NCBI GenBank assembly: GCA_024663395.1
Contig: JANFAH010000038.1
Span: forward strand, 434,001 to 498,000
Direction: 5' to 3'
DNA: 64,000 bases
From: Pisolithus tinctorius
Lineage: Eukaryota > Basidiomycota > Agaricomycetes > Boletales > Pisolithaceae
Part shown: one piece after another, positions 52,353 through 64,000 of the stretch
Numbering within the stretch: the first letter of the stretch is position 1
Layout: each line of letters starts with the position of its first letter
Notes under the pieces: model-generated
Database searches by the model: none
Seen by the model: the letters and a program-made list of their open reading frames with translations, nothing else
Told to the model about the DNA's origin: nothing
Position numbers and translations under genes: made by a program

Positions 52353-55300
52353 CTAATACGCCCACGACACCTCAACATCCCCGTTTAAATTCACCTCTGC
52401 GCCTGCCACAACCAACTCTCCAATCCCCCCATTGTACACCCACCCATTCACTACCTCTCCCTGAACAACTACGCTGTCCGGTTCCTTCCCAACTCCGAGG
52501 ATGGTGATCGTCTCCAACCTCTGTTCGATGTTATATGCCCCCCATTGTGTTTTGATGCTCAGTGACCCCCCGCACGTTTCAAAGGTCAATCTCCTTGCCA
52601 AAGTGCTGTTTGAACTGCTGCCAGTGCCAAATTCTCCATCTCCCGCATCCACGAACGCATCACCCCAAGCTTGTCCATCTCCATCGAGTGACACGAGTAA
52701 CGCATACGGTCCATTCATCGTCTCGTAGATTGTATACCCCGGTTGATCGTGCAAGAGCAAAATAGATCCTCCGCGGATGTGGACATTGATATGGCTGATG
52801 GGAGCTTGGAGAGTTACCGTCGCTGATTGATTTGATGTGTTGGTTGGCGAAACCGAAACGGGTGCATGCGTCCACCAGTCTCGCCATATGACATCTCCAC
52901 GACCAGGGAATATACCTACGCGACCAATCGCGCACGAGCGTCACATTCCATGCTGACACAACCGAGAAATGATGACACACCTTGGACAGTCGTCTGCCCG
53001 GGTTCGAGAACGGGGGTAACGAGGATATCCTTCCCAACGAGCCACTGCCGATCAACAGTGAACAGTTCGGGTTCATCTGGGAACTCATAGAATAAAGCTC
53101 GGATTGGCGGTAAACCAGCTGTAGATGCGTTCGCAAAAAGGGTGTACTGTTGAGTTGTATGAAAGGGGTTACAGAACAATACATGGAAAGATTGCCATCA
53201 ATTCACGGTTGGGCGACGACAGTGAGATCACGCACCCAATACGGCAGTAACGAGTACCGTGCCTGTATAGCTATCTTTGACGCATCTGCAACACTATCCC
53301 ACCGATATGGCTCCTGAGGCAAAGCTCCATACGTATTATGATTCCTATAAAACGGCATAAAGGCGGAAAGCTGCATCCATCGATTACATAGCTCTTCGTC
53401 CGTGTTTCCATCTGTCCCATTACAAGCAATTTGTCAGTCTCGCGTGAGGGACGGGGCGGGAGGGATACATACTAAATCCACACGTATCAGCACCCACCAT
53501 AGGGATTTGGTATATTTGGAACTGGAGTACACCCTGGATATTCAAGTACATATACTCCCACTTGCTATAGTTATCACCGAGCTGTGTATCAAGGTTGTGT
53601 CAGCCACCAGTCATCCCCAATTCGCATCACCAATACACGAGAGTTCCCCACCCGCGAGTAGAACGAAAACGAAAGAAGAAACAAGATAAACTCACCCAAT
53701 GCCCTGCCCACTTTCCTTGACTTACAAACGTCGACCTTCCGATGATAAAAGGTCTCTTTCCTGGCCTGACCTTCTGCAACGCCAAATACGTCGCGTGAGC
53801 TTCCATCGTTCCAAATAGGTTGTGCACGTCCAGTTCGAGATAACCACCTGCATGCGTTGCATTCGTGGCAACGGTGTTTGCCGAAAGAGCCCCGAAACCT
53901 GTGTACAACGAAAAGAGAGGTGTCTTAGAACGAGGAAGGTATAGCGCAAGTGTAGGAACTGACTGTTGTGTATCGCGTATGGCGGATAAGTCACATTGAT
54001 ACTTGTTTCCCCACCGGCACCGATACCAGTGCCAACGCTCCTTCGCGCACTCGTCATTGTCCTAGTATTAGTCCTCACCATCACACTCGCCCCACTCCCA
54101 CTCGTGTCCAAACACGAATACGTTGACGTCCCATTAACGGTCATATTCCCGCTCGGGCCCGAAACTGTCTCGTTATAACTATGTGTTTCAAATTGGCCAT
54201 CGCATTAACCCATCACTTAGACCTGGATTCGGATTCGAAGGGTAGACACATACCACTCGGGATACCCAACCACTGTGATATTGACGAGACTCAACGGAGC
54301 AAGTGCTGAAAAGTTGGCACCTGTACCACTGCACTCGCATTTTTAATCAGTTCACTCGTTTCAGTTAACAGCCGCAACCTTGGGGAGAAAGAAAACGTAC
54401 CACGAATATCCACAAAACGAGCTTACTTCGTTCATGTCGAGCCATATTCCACTAAACTCGACACCCCCATTCGTGCTCCAGTTCATCAACGCTTCTGTCC
54501 ACCACTCCACTGCGTTGTCCGAGAACCAGTCCGGGAACGCCTGTTGTCGTGAACATCGTCGGGAAGGGTGAGAAGAGGCGAGAGTGAGTGATTGGAAAAG
54601 AACAAATGGGACGAAGAAACGTACGGTGTACCCGGGCCACACCTGTCCAATATACAGAGATCCATCTGGATTCTTCATGAACACATTCCTAGAATTGAAG
54701 CTCATTTCACCCTTGCGAAGAAGACAAGGCGAGATGGTACGTACATTTCCGAACCTCTCGTGAATGGGTCGTACTGCAAATATAAAAAAAGAATGAGGTG
54801 GATGAGTTCAATGAGTAGAGGGGAAGGGAAGAACTCGAAAGAGGGGTGAGGAGGTGCAGGCACGTACCACGTCCGTATCATTCACCGTCAGAGCGATACC
54901 TGCATCTACGATCGGCATATCTACGCACGACGTCAACTACTTGCACACACTCGCCAGCCATACACCCAAAGCATCGACAAGTAGAAGAGGAAGAGGGCAC
55001 ATACAATGCTGGTGGTTCGTTGTCTGTATGGGGATGTCAGCATGTGTTTTCTCGAACAGTAAGCATCACCAAGTGATACAGTACAAAATGAAATTACATC
55101 TACACCAGGGAAACGGCAACGTGCCCACGACAATAACTAATAACGATGCACTCACCAGATTCTCAATGAATGACCTAATCTCGTCTGTTGGAAAACTGAT
55201 AGGGTCAGTTGTAAAGTCCCGAAAGGCGTGGTAAAGGTCGATGTCATTCCATTGGACTACGACCGTCGAGTTCCATGAAGTACAAAGATGAATGCACGAG

Positions 55301-56692
55301 TTTGAGTGGAGATCACGTCGAAGAAGGCATTAACAGCACGAACACAAAGTAGAAAGAACCGAATACCTTCAAGAGGAATGCCTGCCTCACGCATTGCTTC
55401 CACATTCGCAATGTCGTCATTGACATCATGATATCCCCATCGACACAAATGGAATCCAAAGCCCCAAGCTGGAGGCATGAACGGATAACCGCTTACAGCT
55501 CCGTACTGTGCGATGACATCTACATCGCTTGGACCGCTGAAGAAGTAGAAGTCGAAGGTTCCACCAAGCATGCGGTATTGGATCAGGGATACTGGGGAAC
55601 TGGGAGGCGTTTGCAGCAGGATGTCAGAACCCGAAGCACTGCGGGGAGAGCAAGCATGAGACTAGGACTAGGGCTGCGAAGAAGGGGGCACACCTGAGGA
55701 GAAGGGCACCAGACGCAGTGGCTTTGCCAGTGGTCTCGTTGTACCGATGTTCCAGATAAATGGGATGAGAACCGTAGCTGTTGAGGGGCGTATATGCTTC
55801 AGTCAGACGGTCGTGCTACAGAATACATACATATTCTCATCAATAGGATCGCCAGCATCACGATTCCAATGAGTCTGAATCGTGCCCGAACCACCCCCCG
55901 TACCAATATCACGACGAAAACCACTGCTTGCAATGACTTCACCTAAGCCATAGATGTTGGTGCCGAGAGGAAGAGCCGACGTAATCTAAACACAATGGAG
56001 GCGAGTGGTTTTGAGCATTGGCGAGGGTGACAGCAGACGATCAGCTTGGGGAAGAGCTTACCTGAAGATACTGGTCTTCGAACACGAGCGGGAACCCATC
56101 GAATGCAGTGCTCGGATCGGAAGCGTTGAATGGAGGAATAGGAGTGGCCGGTAACGATGAAATACGAGTATCGAAGATGGGCATCGCGTCGGGGTCCGAG
56201 CGGCGTGTGATCCAGAACGCGAAGGGAGAACGGTCGTAGTTGAACACAAGATCAGAATCATTGATGAGGGACTCCGTTGGAAGGGGAGGAGGCGGAATAA
56301 TTGAAGTAGGAATCCTGAATTGGTCTTCGGCGGTGTCGAATACCGCAACACGGATGCTGTGCGGTTGAGTCAGGTTAAGAACTACTGATGAAGGGAAGGA
56401 GTAGTGAACGTACGTAGATTGGGATTGGTATGTCACCTCGAGCGTGAGATTGGCGATGTCCGACCCGAATGCATTGCATGCTGAGCCGGCAAGTTCTAAC
56501 TGTGCAGAGAGACCATGTTGGAGCTCGGTGAGAGAGGTGAGGGTATAGCCTGTGGACGATGAGCAGAGTATATATCCATGGTCCACGAACGCAATTACAC
56601 TTACCTGGACAATGTGAGACGTTCTTAGAGTAGGCTGACGCTGACACCAAAAGTGCTGCGTTGGTAAGGGAAAGAACGACAGGGCGTAGCAT
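52353..56692 (-). CDS. GH31 alpha-glucosidase, secreted, copy 2 (intact)
   Basis: Releases glucose from the non-reducing ends of maltose and alpha-glucans outside the cell. ATG at 56690-56692; signal peptide MLRPVVLSLTNAALLVSAS, cleaved near SAYS. The N-terminal beta domain includes YTLTSLTELQHGLSAQLEL. The catalytic barrel has GFGFHLCRWGYHDV, the nucleophile in GIWLDMNE (Asp codon 54436-54438), KWAGHW and the acid/base Asp of LGDNYSKW (codon 53574-53576), and [16 protein letters not shown]. The C-terminal beta domain starts after WLVGKDILVTPVLEPG. More than ten introns of about 50-90 bases; every joint I checked keeps the frame. Roughly 900 residues. Several N-x-S/T sites fit secretion. Confidence 0.9.
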
Positions 56693-57189
56693 CGTCACAG
56701 GAGTGCTCTGACGGTGGGGGGTTTTTATTTACAGCACATAAGGCGGGCGACGGCGTTGTTCGTTTGGCCGGTATTGCATGATCACGACCAGGAATATTGC
56801 TTCTGATGCTTCTGATGTGTAGAATGAATGGCGGCTGCAGGGCCACACTAAATCTACGTAAACGGAGACGACCTCGCCGACTACTCCGTGTTAGTGACTC
56901 AATAATTCTGTGAAGTACTTTTCGTGTGGGAACGATGGCATGCAGGCCCATCAATCAGATGATGCGGCATACATATATCGATGATACCAATCGGACTCTT
57001 TGGAGAACAAGACATCTTGGTGAGTTTCGGACGTCGTCGTCACTTGTCTACTACATTGCAGTGTGGCACCCACTAGTCGAGCATATTGGGTAGTAGGTCC
57101 CCTGTTTCTGCTCGGTCGGCACCCACCCACACGCTCCTTCTCACCGCTCAATAGCTATTCCAGAGGCTTCTAAGAGCAATGAACCGTGT
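56693..57189. other. Divergent intergenic region upstream of alpha-glucosidase 2
   Basis: TAAATAAAA on the minus strand near 56725-56735 may be a TATA box. No gene seen. Confidence 0.4.
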
Positions 57190-57910
57190 ATGCCTGAGGA
57201 GGGAGACGAGAACTATGATAGCACCACGGATGACTGATTCGGCGTAAAAGAATGCGGACACACGGGCCCCCGTATGCGTAAGTCCAACCGATTAGCGGTT
57301 CCGCTGTCCGTCTACGCGCTCGCCGGTCTCATCCTGCCTTCCAACATGGTTCGACGTCTTCGAGCACGCGGATGTTGTCCGCGCAGGCAACCATACCGAA
57401 CTCATTCTTTCTACCATCGCTGTCGCTGCTGCCACCATCACATCCGTCTTCGGGTGGGCAGGCATCCTCCCCAACAATCGTTCTCTCCATGCCTACTACA
57501 CTTTTTTTCTCTGGATCTGTTTTGGTCTACCGGTCGCCCCGGGCTATCTCACTTACAAGTAACGTACCTTCAATCTGGAGGTTAAGATTAGTAACGTCGG
57601 CGCTGCGGGCCGTTTATGCATCCAAAATTGTCATCACTGCTGCGCATACTACTCGCCCTTTGCTAAAGCACAAACATGTTACGCCCGGATGCGAGGCGAC
57701 TTAACTTCAGTTCGAAAGATATGCGCTCAGGGTTCGGTATTCAGGTATTCACTCGCCTTCTCAGTCGTTCCATTCCATATCTTTAACATTCCCACTGAAC
57801 TGGTGTACTCGAGCCATGTCACCTACCATTTTGGAAAGGGTATTATGCCCGAGGCGTACCGCCTCAGTTTGAATAGTATGGCCATCATCATGGATAACCA
57901 TACTAGGTGA
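57190..57910 (+). pseudogene. Tetraspanin-like membrane protein, decayed copy 2
   Basis: Starts MPEEGDENYDSTTDD then meets TGA near 57235. Other segments are good tetraspanin pieces in shifting frames: TM1 LAVPLSVYALAGLILPSNM, a TM2-like AVAAATITSVFGWAGIL, TM3 YYTFFLWICFGLPVAPGYL, an outer loop with HHCCAYYSPF, and the C-terminus HVTYHFGKGIMPEAYRLSL ending at 57910. Collinear with 50499-51235, so it belongs to the same duplicated block. Confidence 0.6.
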
Positions 57911-59388
57911 GCTCTCCCCTATTCCCAACGACCATCTCTTTATTTCGTTGGCTCTTGCTCAGTCAACTCACAATATAAACGCTTACAGAGAGCTGTGTAC
58001 ACTTTGCGAATGAAAGCGGCTCTCACTTCTGCAACGCTTTCGGCGACGGTTACACCATACTGGTTTATCCAAACACTGGGACATAGTAAGAAGAGAAATC
58101 CTACACATCTTGAAATCATCTGGGAGGTCGCCAGCCTCGGGTTGGTCAGAGATGCCTCCAGAGCGCTGACCAAGTAATGATTCATTCGCATCAGAGGGGA
58201 TAGACAGTGGTTTCTATGTCCCAGAAGCTTGATACGACGGTGGTGGGACTGGGACGAGACTGCTTGAGCTCATCGCGAACAATGATGGACTTATATAAGG
58301 AGAGTCGAACAAAGCTGGCCACTCATGTGGTTGTGCTCTACGCGCGTAGGAGGCTTCATTTACTTCCACTGTACGGTGGGTCGTGTTGGCCATGGCTCTG
58401 CTCATAAACGTACTTCAGTACACATCGTCATCGCAAACGTAGACGTTGACACAGCGCCGTTCACGTTCCTCAACACCAACGAGGGGTGAACTTGTACGGA
58501 ATTCAGGTCTATTCTCAAGCCTTACGTCTTCCACATTCCGTCTCCGGTTCGTTCAGACTCCGGCATTGATAGTCCGAAGAAACTGCTATAGTAGTACAGG
58601 AATGTCTCACAATTACCAGTTAGCATGCGAAGCCTCTGGAATGCCTACGTCGATGCTGGTTAGGGGCACGGCGCTTGAAACGGAAATGGATACGGTTCTG
58701 GTTCAATGGTACTCTGTATCCCGGCCCTCCAAGGTGATCGGAGTGGATCCTGGTAGTGATTACACAGGATTCAGACGCTCTGGCGTCGCGAACCTGAGCC
58801 TAAGCCAGTGAGCATCTTGTCTTCGTGACAACACCAAGGGGTTTTCCGCGACCTGTCTTTTTGGTATTCGACGAGTCCAACCTGATTGGTTCATCTGTTA
58901 CTATGACTGCTGCTTTACCATGATTTACCTGTTGGGGATTCTACAGCGGCCCTTTGAAAACTCCTAATGGAAACAAAGGGACAACATCGCAAATTCCAGG
59001 TAGGCTGGACTGTCGCTTACCACCGCGCCAGCAGCTACTGTAAGGAGCCAATTATGGCACAGCGCGACGACTCTTTTTTTTTTTTTTTTTTTTTTTTCAA
59101 CAGTCATGGTCGAGACAGCCCGAAAAATAGGTCCTCTAAATCACGGGACATCCAGCCGGCCTGGTAACTTCCGTTCACTCACTGAAACATAGATGAGTAT
59201 TCGCCATATTAATCAGACTTACCTAAAGAATTCATCGAACCTTACACACCATCTGACTAGCTCGGCAATGGACTGATAATTATGTGGCTTAGAAGATGTC
59301 AGTGAACATAAGGCATGCCGCTTGTGCGGCTTCATCGCTCTACGGCTGTTTTCAAGCTGAAAGAAGGGCCTTGCTTGGAAGGCCAAGT
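57911..59388. other. No gene recognised
   Basis: A 121-codon plus frame (58446-58811) has no motif I know. A run of 22-26 T lies near 59071-59096. Confidence 0.4.
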
Positions 59389-62133
59389 TCACGACAGATC
59401 CTTTCCATATGCTTGCTTCTCCTGTTCGTTCGTAACATCGCCAAACGCCGCATCCATCTCTTCAAGAGTCTAAAGAGTCGTTTGTGAAACGGTGGGAAAG
59501 TGACAAAGAAGTGGGCATGGAGAGGTACTCACCTTCCCTTTAGTTTCTGGGTAGAAGAAGACTTGAAGTCGACATAATTAGCTCGTCGTTGTCACAAACC
59601 TATATCGAGGGGAACGCTCACGTGCAGAAAGGAATGCCAAAATAGCGAATGCAGCGAAGAAAAAGTATGTTCCGCCATGCCCAATTTGGGTGAGCATCCG
59701 CGGGGAGACCAGACCAATAATGCTATTGGCGAATTGAGCGACCCCCACAGTGAATGAAACGAGGAAGGGAGCCTACAAATTAGACATCCATGTACACGAC
59801 GTGGTAATGGAGATACCCGTTGACCTGAGATGGAGAGGGAAGACTTCACTTGGGAGGACTGTTTACTGATCACTTGCACTGCACACGGAAGGATATCATC
59901 AATAAATGCTCACCCCAACCGATAGGTGCCCACGAATATGCAAAGTTCACACCGTAAAAGTACACAAAGGCTAGCCGGAAGCGGGTCAGCACTTGCTGGA
60001 GTATAATTACTTGAACGCGCTCACCAATAGCAGCGCGACCAGCAGAGGGATGTGCCGGCCAATCGTTACCAAAGGCGGCAATGAGGGAGCCGACAATAAG
60101 CAAAGCAGCGCAACACCCGAGAGCACCAGACATCAGGAGTGGCCGTCTACCCACGCTATCAAGTAGCATGATAGCAGGGAGAGTACCAAGAGTCTGAAAC
60201 AAAGTAAGAAATACTATTACATTATAACGAGAACATCAGAGGAAAAGCCAGGGATTTTATCACACACATTTAGGATTCCATAGAGGCCAGTTGCCAGAAG
60301 AGATGTCGTGTTGGGGTTGAGTCCAAGCTGCCCGAAAACTAATAGGAATGAGGACAAGTTCGCAGCCGAGAAAGACACAGAATAGACTTACTGGTAGGTG
60401 CATAGTAGATTATGGCCTAAAGGAACGTTGAAATCAATTGCAATTTCCCGATATACTTCACTTACATTGATGCCCTAACAAGGTGTCAGCGTCATGCACA
60501 AATTGAAGATCGGAGTAACCTACTATGAACTGTTGGTAGAACATTGTCAGACACCCAACGGCCAAACGCTTGAATTTGGGCCACGTAGAGATAAGTGCAA
60601 TGTAGTTGTTAATAAACCGCTGGAATTTAGACGCGTTGGGGTATTTAAGCGCCGTGATTTCACGAGAGTAGCGAAGTTCGGCCTTAATCTCTAAGAATTC
60701 ATAGCGGACAGCGAGATCGCCAAGTGGTTTTCGACGGAGGGAAGAAAGGGTTTGCAGAGCCTCGTCATCACGCCCACGTTCCATCAACCAGCGAGGAGAG
60801 TAAGGCATGAACGCCATGCCTATACCGAGTAACTAGGTGATGCGTTGTTAGGGAAGGTGTCAGACGACGTCAATGGCACAACCGACCAAGGCAGGGAACA
60901 ACTGGATGCCGATGGGGACTCTCCACGACGCCTGCTTCTGGCCCGTGCAGCCACCCGCAGGAACATCGGTATATGGATCAAATGTGGGACTGCCGTTTAA
61001 GGAGCGGTCCCGTGTATTGAACCCCCGGTGCACAGCGTGTACCACCAATATGTGATGTGCCATATGCAATCCAGTCTGAAGTGTATTTAAATGAGAATAA
61101 AAATGTACTTTCACGTTTTGACTAGACGTACAGCTTATGAGAATCTGCACCATAGGCATTTCTGTTGTGAAAGTTTCAGGTTTCATGAACAGAGAACCCA
61201 CCCCAAGTGTAATGGAGAGCTGCTGGAGGGCAACGAGAGCTCCCCGGATATTTGCGCTCGAGATTTCAGCCAGGTACATGGGAACAACATGTGTCAACGC
61301 GCCGACAGCAAGACCAGCAATGGCTCGACCAATGAAAAAATGTCCTGCGGTGGTCTCAGGGGGGCGTCAGCGAGAACATGAGATTGAACGTACTCTCCGC
61401 AGTTGCTCCTGTTTGAAGGGCACCACCGATCAAGAATATAACGATGTTCCCCATGATATTGCGTTTCCGTCCAATCTGCACAGCGTCAGGCTGTCGATGC
61501 AAATCTAGCTGAGTCACACGTACCTTGTCACAGATAGGACCATTTAGTAAAGAGCCAAACCATGCAGCTGAAAGTATCGGATGTTAATGTGGTGCACGGT
61601 GCCAATGTATGATGATACAAACCCAGGAGTAGGGTCGACACAAACCAACCCTGGGTACTTGGTCAGTTCGTCACGATTACCAAAAGAACCAACCAATCGA
61701 CCTTGAGGTTGCTATCCATATAGATTTTTGGGAATGCAGCACCAAAAGACTCGATCGCAAGCACATTGCTGACGACCCCCTGATCATAGCCGAAAAGCTG
61801 TTGGATTCGCCCATTAATAATTCAATTTCCGAGCAAGAGAACAGGCTGCCCACAAAACCTCCTAGAGTTGCGAAGCATGTAACACCGAGTCTGCAAGCAG
61901 ATCTGTCATCCTGATGACTCCCAAGATGCCGACGATCCTTACACGAATGCGTTATCGAAGATACCTTTAAACCCCGCGCGACCCCCCATCTCGGTAAGGT
62001 TGAGCCGGGAAAACTCGTCTTGAGCGACTTCGCGAGTCTCTTTCATATCGCCAGAGTTGAACGAGTTCTGTGCACTTTGCGTCATGTCGCGGATTGAAGG
62101 CTTAGTACTCGTCAGAGGGGAAAGCGAAAGCAT
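59389..62133 (-). CDS. MFS sugar transporter (12-helix, hexose type)
   Basis: ATG at 62131-62133 (MLSLSPLTSTKPS); stop 59389-59391. About 15 exons rebuild a sugar-porter protein of roughly 530 residues in the plasma membrane. Motifs in order: GGFLFGYDQGVVS, WFVSTLLLAAWFGSLLNGP, DKIGRKRN, GRAIAGLAVGALTHVVPMYL, RGALVALQQLSITLG, PYSPRWLMERGRDDE, CLTMFYQQFIGINAIIYYAP, LPAIMLLDSVGRRPLLM, YSWAPIGWVLPSEVFPL, TTSCTWMSNFIIGLVSP and a tail FFYPETKGKTLEEMDAAFG. GIN is encoded by a 9-base exon (60466-60474). One extra A near 61004 (CTTAAACGG) shifts the frame at GPLLNG; otherwise intact. Beside the secreted glucosidase it could import the released glucose. Confidence 0.85.
60466..60474 (-). other. Nine-base microexon of the sugar transporter
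   Basis: GGCATCAAT (Gly-Ile-Asn) lies between an acceptor TTGTTAG and a donor GTAAGT. It supplies the middle of the conserved QQF-G-x-NAIIYYAP motif, which cannot be read without it. Confidence 0.7.
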
Positions 62134-63300
62134 GGATTTGCAGAAGGTACACTTTTATACTCACGGGTCGTCATCATCTAAAGGGAACTCCTCGCACGAT
62201 AAGTAATGATCGGAAGAACTTGACCACAAGTGAACCCGAATGCAGGAGCAGATAGGCCCCACTCCCTAAGATTGGGATAGCAATGTCAGTAATTCATTTG
62301 ACCGTTGCCTACGACGCGAGTCATCCCGTGAAGTGAGGCTGGCTTCGTATCTGGCTCGGTGATCTCCAAACCAATGCCGATAGCACGATAAGCCAACCAA
62401 GATCCTCCGCACAACGATGACCGATAGACATACCATTGCACACGGCATCCCGGACTAATAAATCTGGAAAATCATTATGGCGAGCAAAATTTGTGCAGTA
62501 CGATCAGTTTATGATAGGCACCCGTTGTGTGAAATCTTAATGGGAGGATACGGGTCTACGAGAATACTTGCGTTCAGTAGCACAGGACTGCGATTCGTTG
62601 ACAACTCCTTCTGGTTCAAAAGATGACAACAGGCAATTTCTGAGGATAATAACACGGCCACAGACCCATACTGCCGATTGCAGCTTTGGTCCAAAGTCAC
62701 TGACTATTGTAGTGAGTAGTATTGTGAAGGAGTGGACGCGGATAAAATTCGGTAGCTGCCCAAGGATCAGTTAGGTTATGTTATTACGTGCCTGCCACAC
62801 CTTTGGCTAAGGCAGCGGTCCGAATGCGGCCTAACGTACGGAAGTAAACGGACCAGCGCTGTATTGAGCGGTCGCGGACGGAGTCAGTCTCGATGATCGC
62901 AACCTCGTATAGGCCAAACCACTCAACAACGCTGAGATCTACCTTCTTGGCGTAAGAATAAATCGACCTAGCATGTATCACCACGTGACAGAACGTGCGA
63001 CTGGGCGGGTAAATGTCGGAAAAATCTTGGACACGTGACAATTACTTGTAATGGATGTTAATGGACAAGTTCCCACCCTCATTATAGGGTACTGCCAATG
63101 ATACTAGAATAAGGCCATTTTGCATGGCAGTCACTTTGTTTACCGCGCTCGCGCTCGTGCTCAATACGCTGCAGAGCTGCAGAGAGGCGCAGTACAGTGC
63201 TGAGGCCCAAAAGATGATATTCGCGGCTGACCAAAAAAACATCTATGAATTGCGGGCTGGAGTGACCTTGTAAACAAGGTGATAAGTTTTCATTGCAATT
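62134..63300. other. No gene recognised
   Basis: CpG-normal host DNA upstream of the transporter. Short minus frames (62784-63041, 63042-63242) have no motif I know. Confidence 0.4.
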
Positions 63301-64000
63301 ATTCCAAAAAAGGAGTTTCTATACACAATACTTCGCATTTTCAATATAAATATCAGATAAAATTATACATATTTGACATAATCTGGCAAAAATAAACCAT
63401 TGTAATTGCTTACAATGTGGCACCATCACAATGGGTAAAGTAAATTTTGTGACATAATAAACACTCATCTGTCAGGTTCCATTCCTTCTTGAATTTGAAC
63501 AGGCTAATCAACTGGCCTAGCTATGCCCTGGCATGAACTCATCTTGGCAAGGCCTCTCTGCACCTCTGTTTTCCTCTTGCTTATGAAGTCAATAAATGTC
63601 TCATGGAAACTCATGAGAATAAGTCTCCAACAAGATGTGCACGCACACCATAAGGTAAACCTGGAGTTCACATCCTAGCAAGTGGTATGTACAATCATCA
63701 CCCCTTAGCCAGCCAAAACTGCTGTCCCTGAAGGGCATTCCCAAAATGTTGACCTTTGAGGTCAGCATGCAGGCAATCACAGCCAAACCAAGACTGAATG
63801 CTTGATCTATGTAGTGCAGACATGGGAATGGTGTCTCTATTGAAATCAGCCTCCAAGTAGCAGCAGGTAGCCAGGCTGGTCCCACTATGAGCAAGTATGT
63901 GATGCTGTATGTGGAAAATCAGCAAGACTTGTTTCAAGTATGGACATAGCTGAGGCTGCACATGACTGCATGTACAGCAAATTAAATTTGTAGCAGTTTT
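63301..64000. repeat. AT-rich, CpG-poor repeat-like DNA at the right edge
   Basis: Only two CpGs in 700 bases, like the transposon block on the left. A minus frame of 87 codons (63698-63961, SSIQSWFGCDCLHADLKG) could be part of a transposon protein, but I cannot place it. Confidence 0.4.

Noticed and set aside
59071..59096. Poly-T run as a retrogene tail
   Set aside because: No processed gene lies next to it on the minus strand and no target duplication was found.

Overview
The window reads as a chromosome segment of a filamentous basidiomycete, most likely a mushroom-forming Agaricomycete. Host genes are split by many short introns of about 50 bases with GT..AG ends. The gene families are ones I know mainly from that class: a NACHT-WD40 STAND protein, a DUF6534 seven-helix protein and a WW-like four-helix membrane protein. 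The transposons are Ty3 chromovirus, copia, Tc1 and Plavaka types.

Bases 1 to about 20900 are a nest of transposable elements. A minus-strand Ty1/copia element (about 1040-19433) is the base layer. Four insertions broke it: the 3' end of a Ty3 element (1-1039); a TG..CA-bounded LTR element with no recognisable genes (2007-15319, target duplication TAAGT); a Tc1-type DNA transposon (16771-18846, TA target) in its gag; and, inside these, a full-length Ty3 chromovirus (7413-14255, target duplication GTGTG) in the gene-less element and a solo Ty3 LTR (18015-18465, target duplication AGAGG) in the Tc1 transposase. A second copia remnant and a MITE-like element end the block. Decay is almost entirely C-to-T or G-to-A at CpG, including CGA-to-TGA stops.

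Bases 20900-36050 hold host genes built from local duplications. They include fragments of one uncharacterised gene in opposite orientations (21.5-22.1 and 33.65-34.3 kb), an RRM-less CstF64-like gene, an intact membrane-protein gene (23198-25909) and its decayed copy (32.3-33.65 kb). Between the two copies lies a minus-strand NACHT-WD40 (NLR-like) gene with 15 WD40 repeats and several frameshifts. Its 3' half lies in a 3.57-kb stretch (25862-29429) without one CpG, although the flanks are CpG-normal. A C2H2 zinc-finger gene closes the region.

Bases 39000-62200 hold a metabolic region. It has three glutaredoxin loci (39.05, 40.05, 51.43 kb), two minus-strand GH31 alpha-glucosidase loci (45.4-49.8, broken; 52.35-56.7, intact), two decayed tetraspanin-like genes, a DUF6534 gene, a Plavaka-like fragment and a minus-strand MFS sugar transporter (59.4-62.1). 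Glutaredoxin, alpha-glucosidase and tetraspanin-like genes form a repeated block. A secreted alpha-glucosidase beside a sugar transporter suggests extracellular maltose or starch breakdown followed by glucose uptake. The last 700 bases return to AT-rich, CpG-poor repeat-like DNA.

All reading was by eye. Exon borders are inferred from splice consensus and family recall, not aligned to any database.
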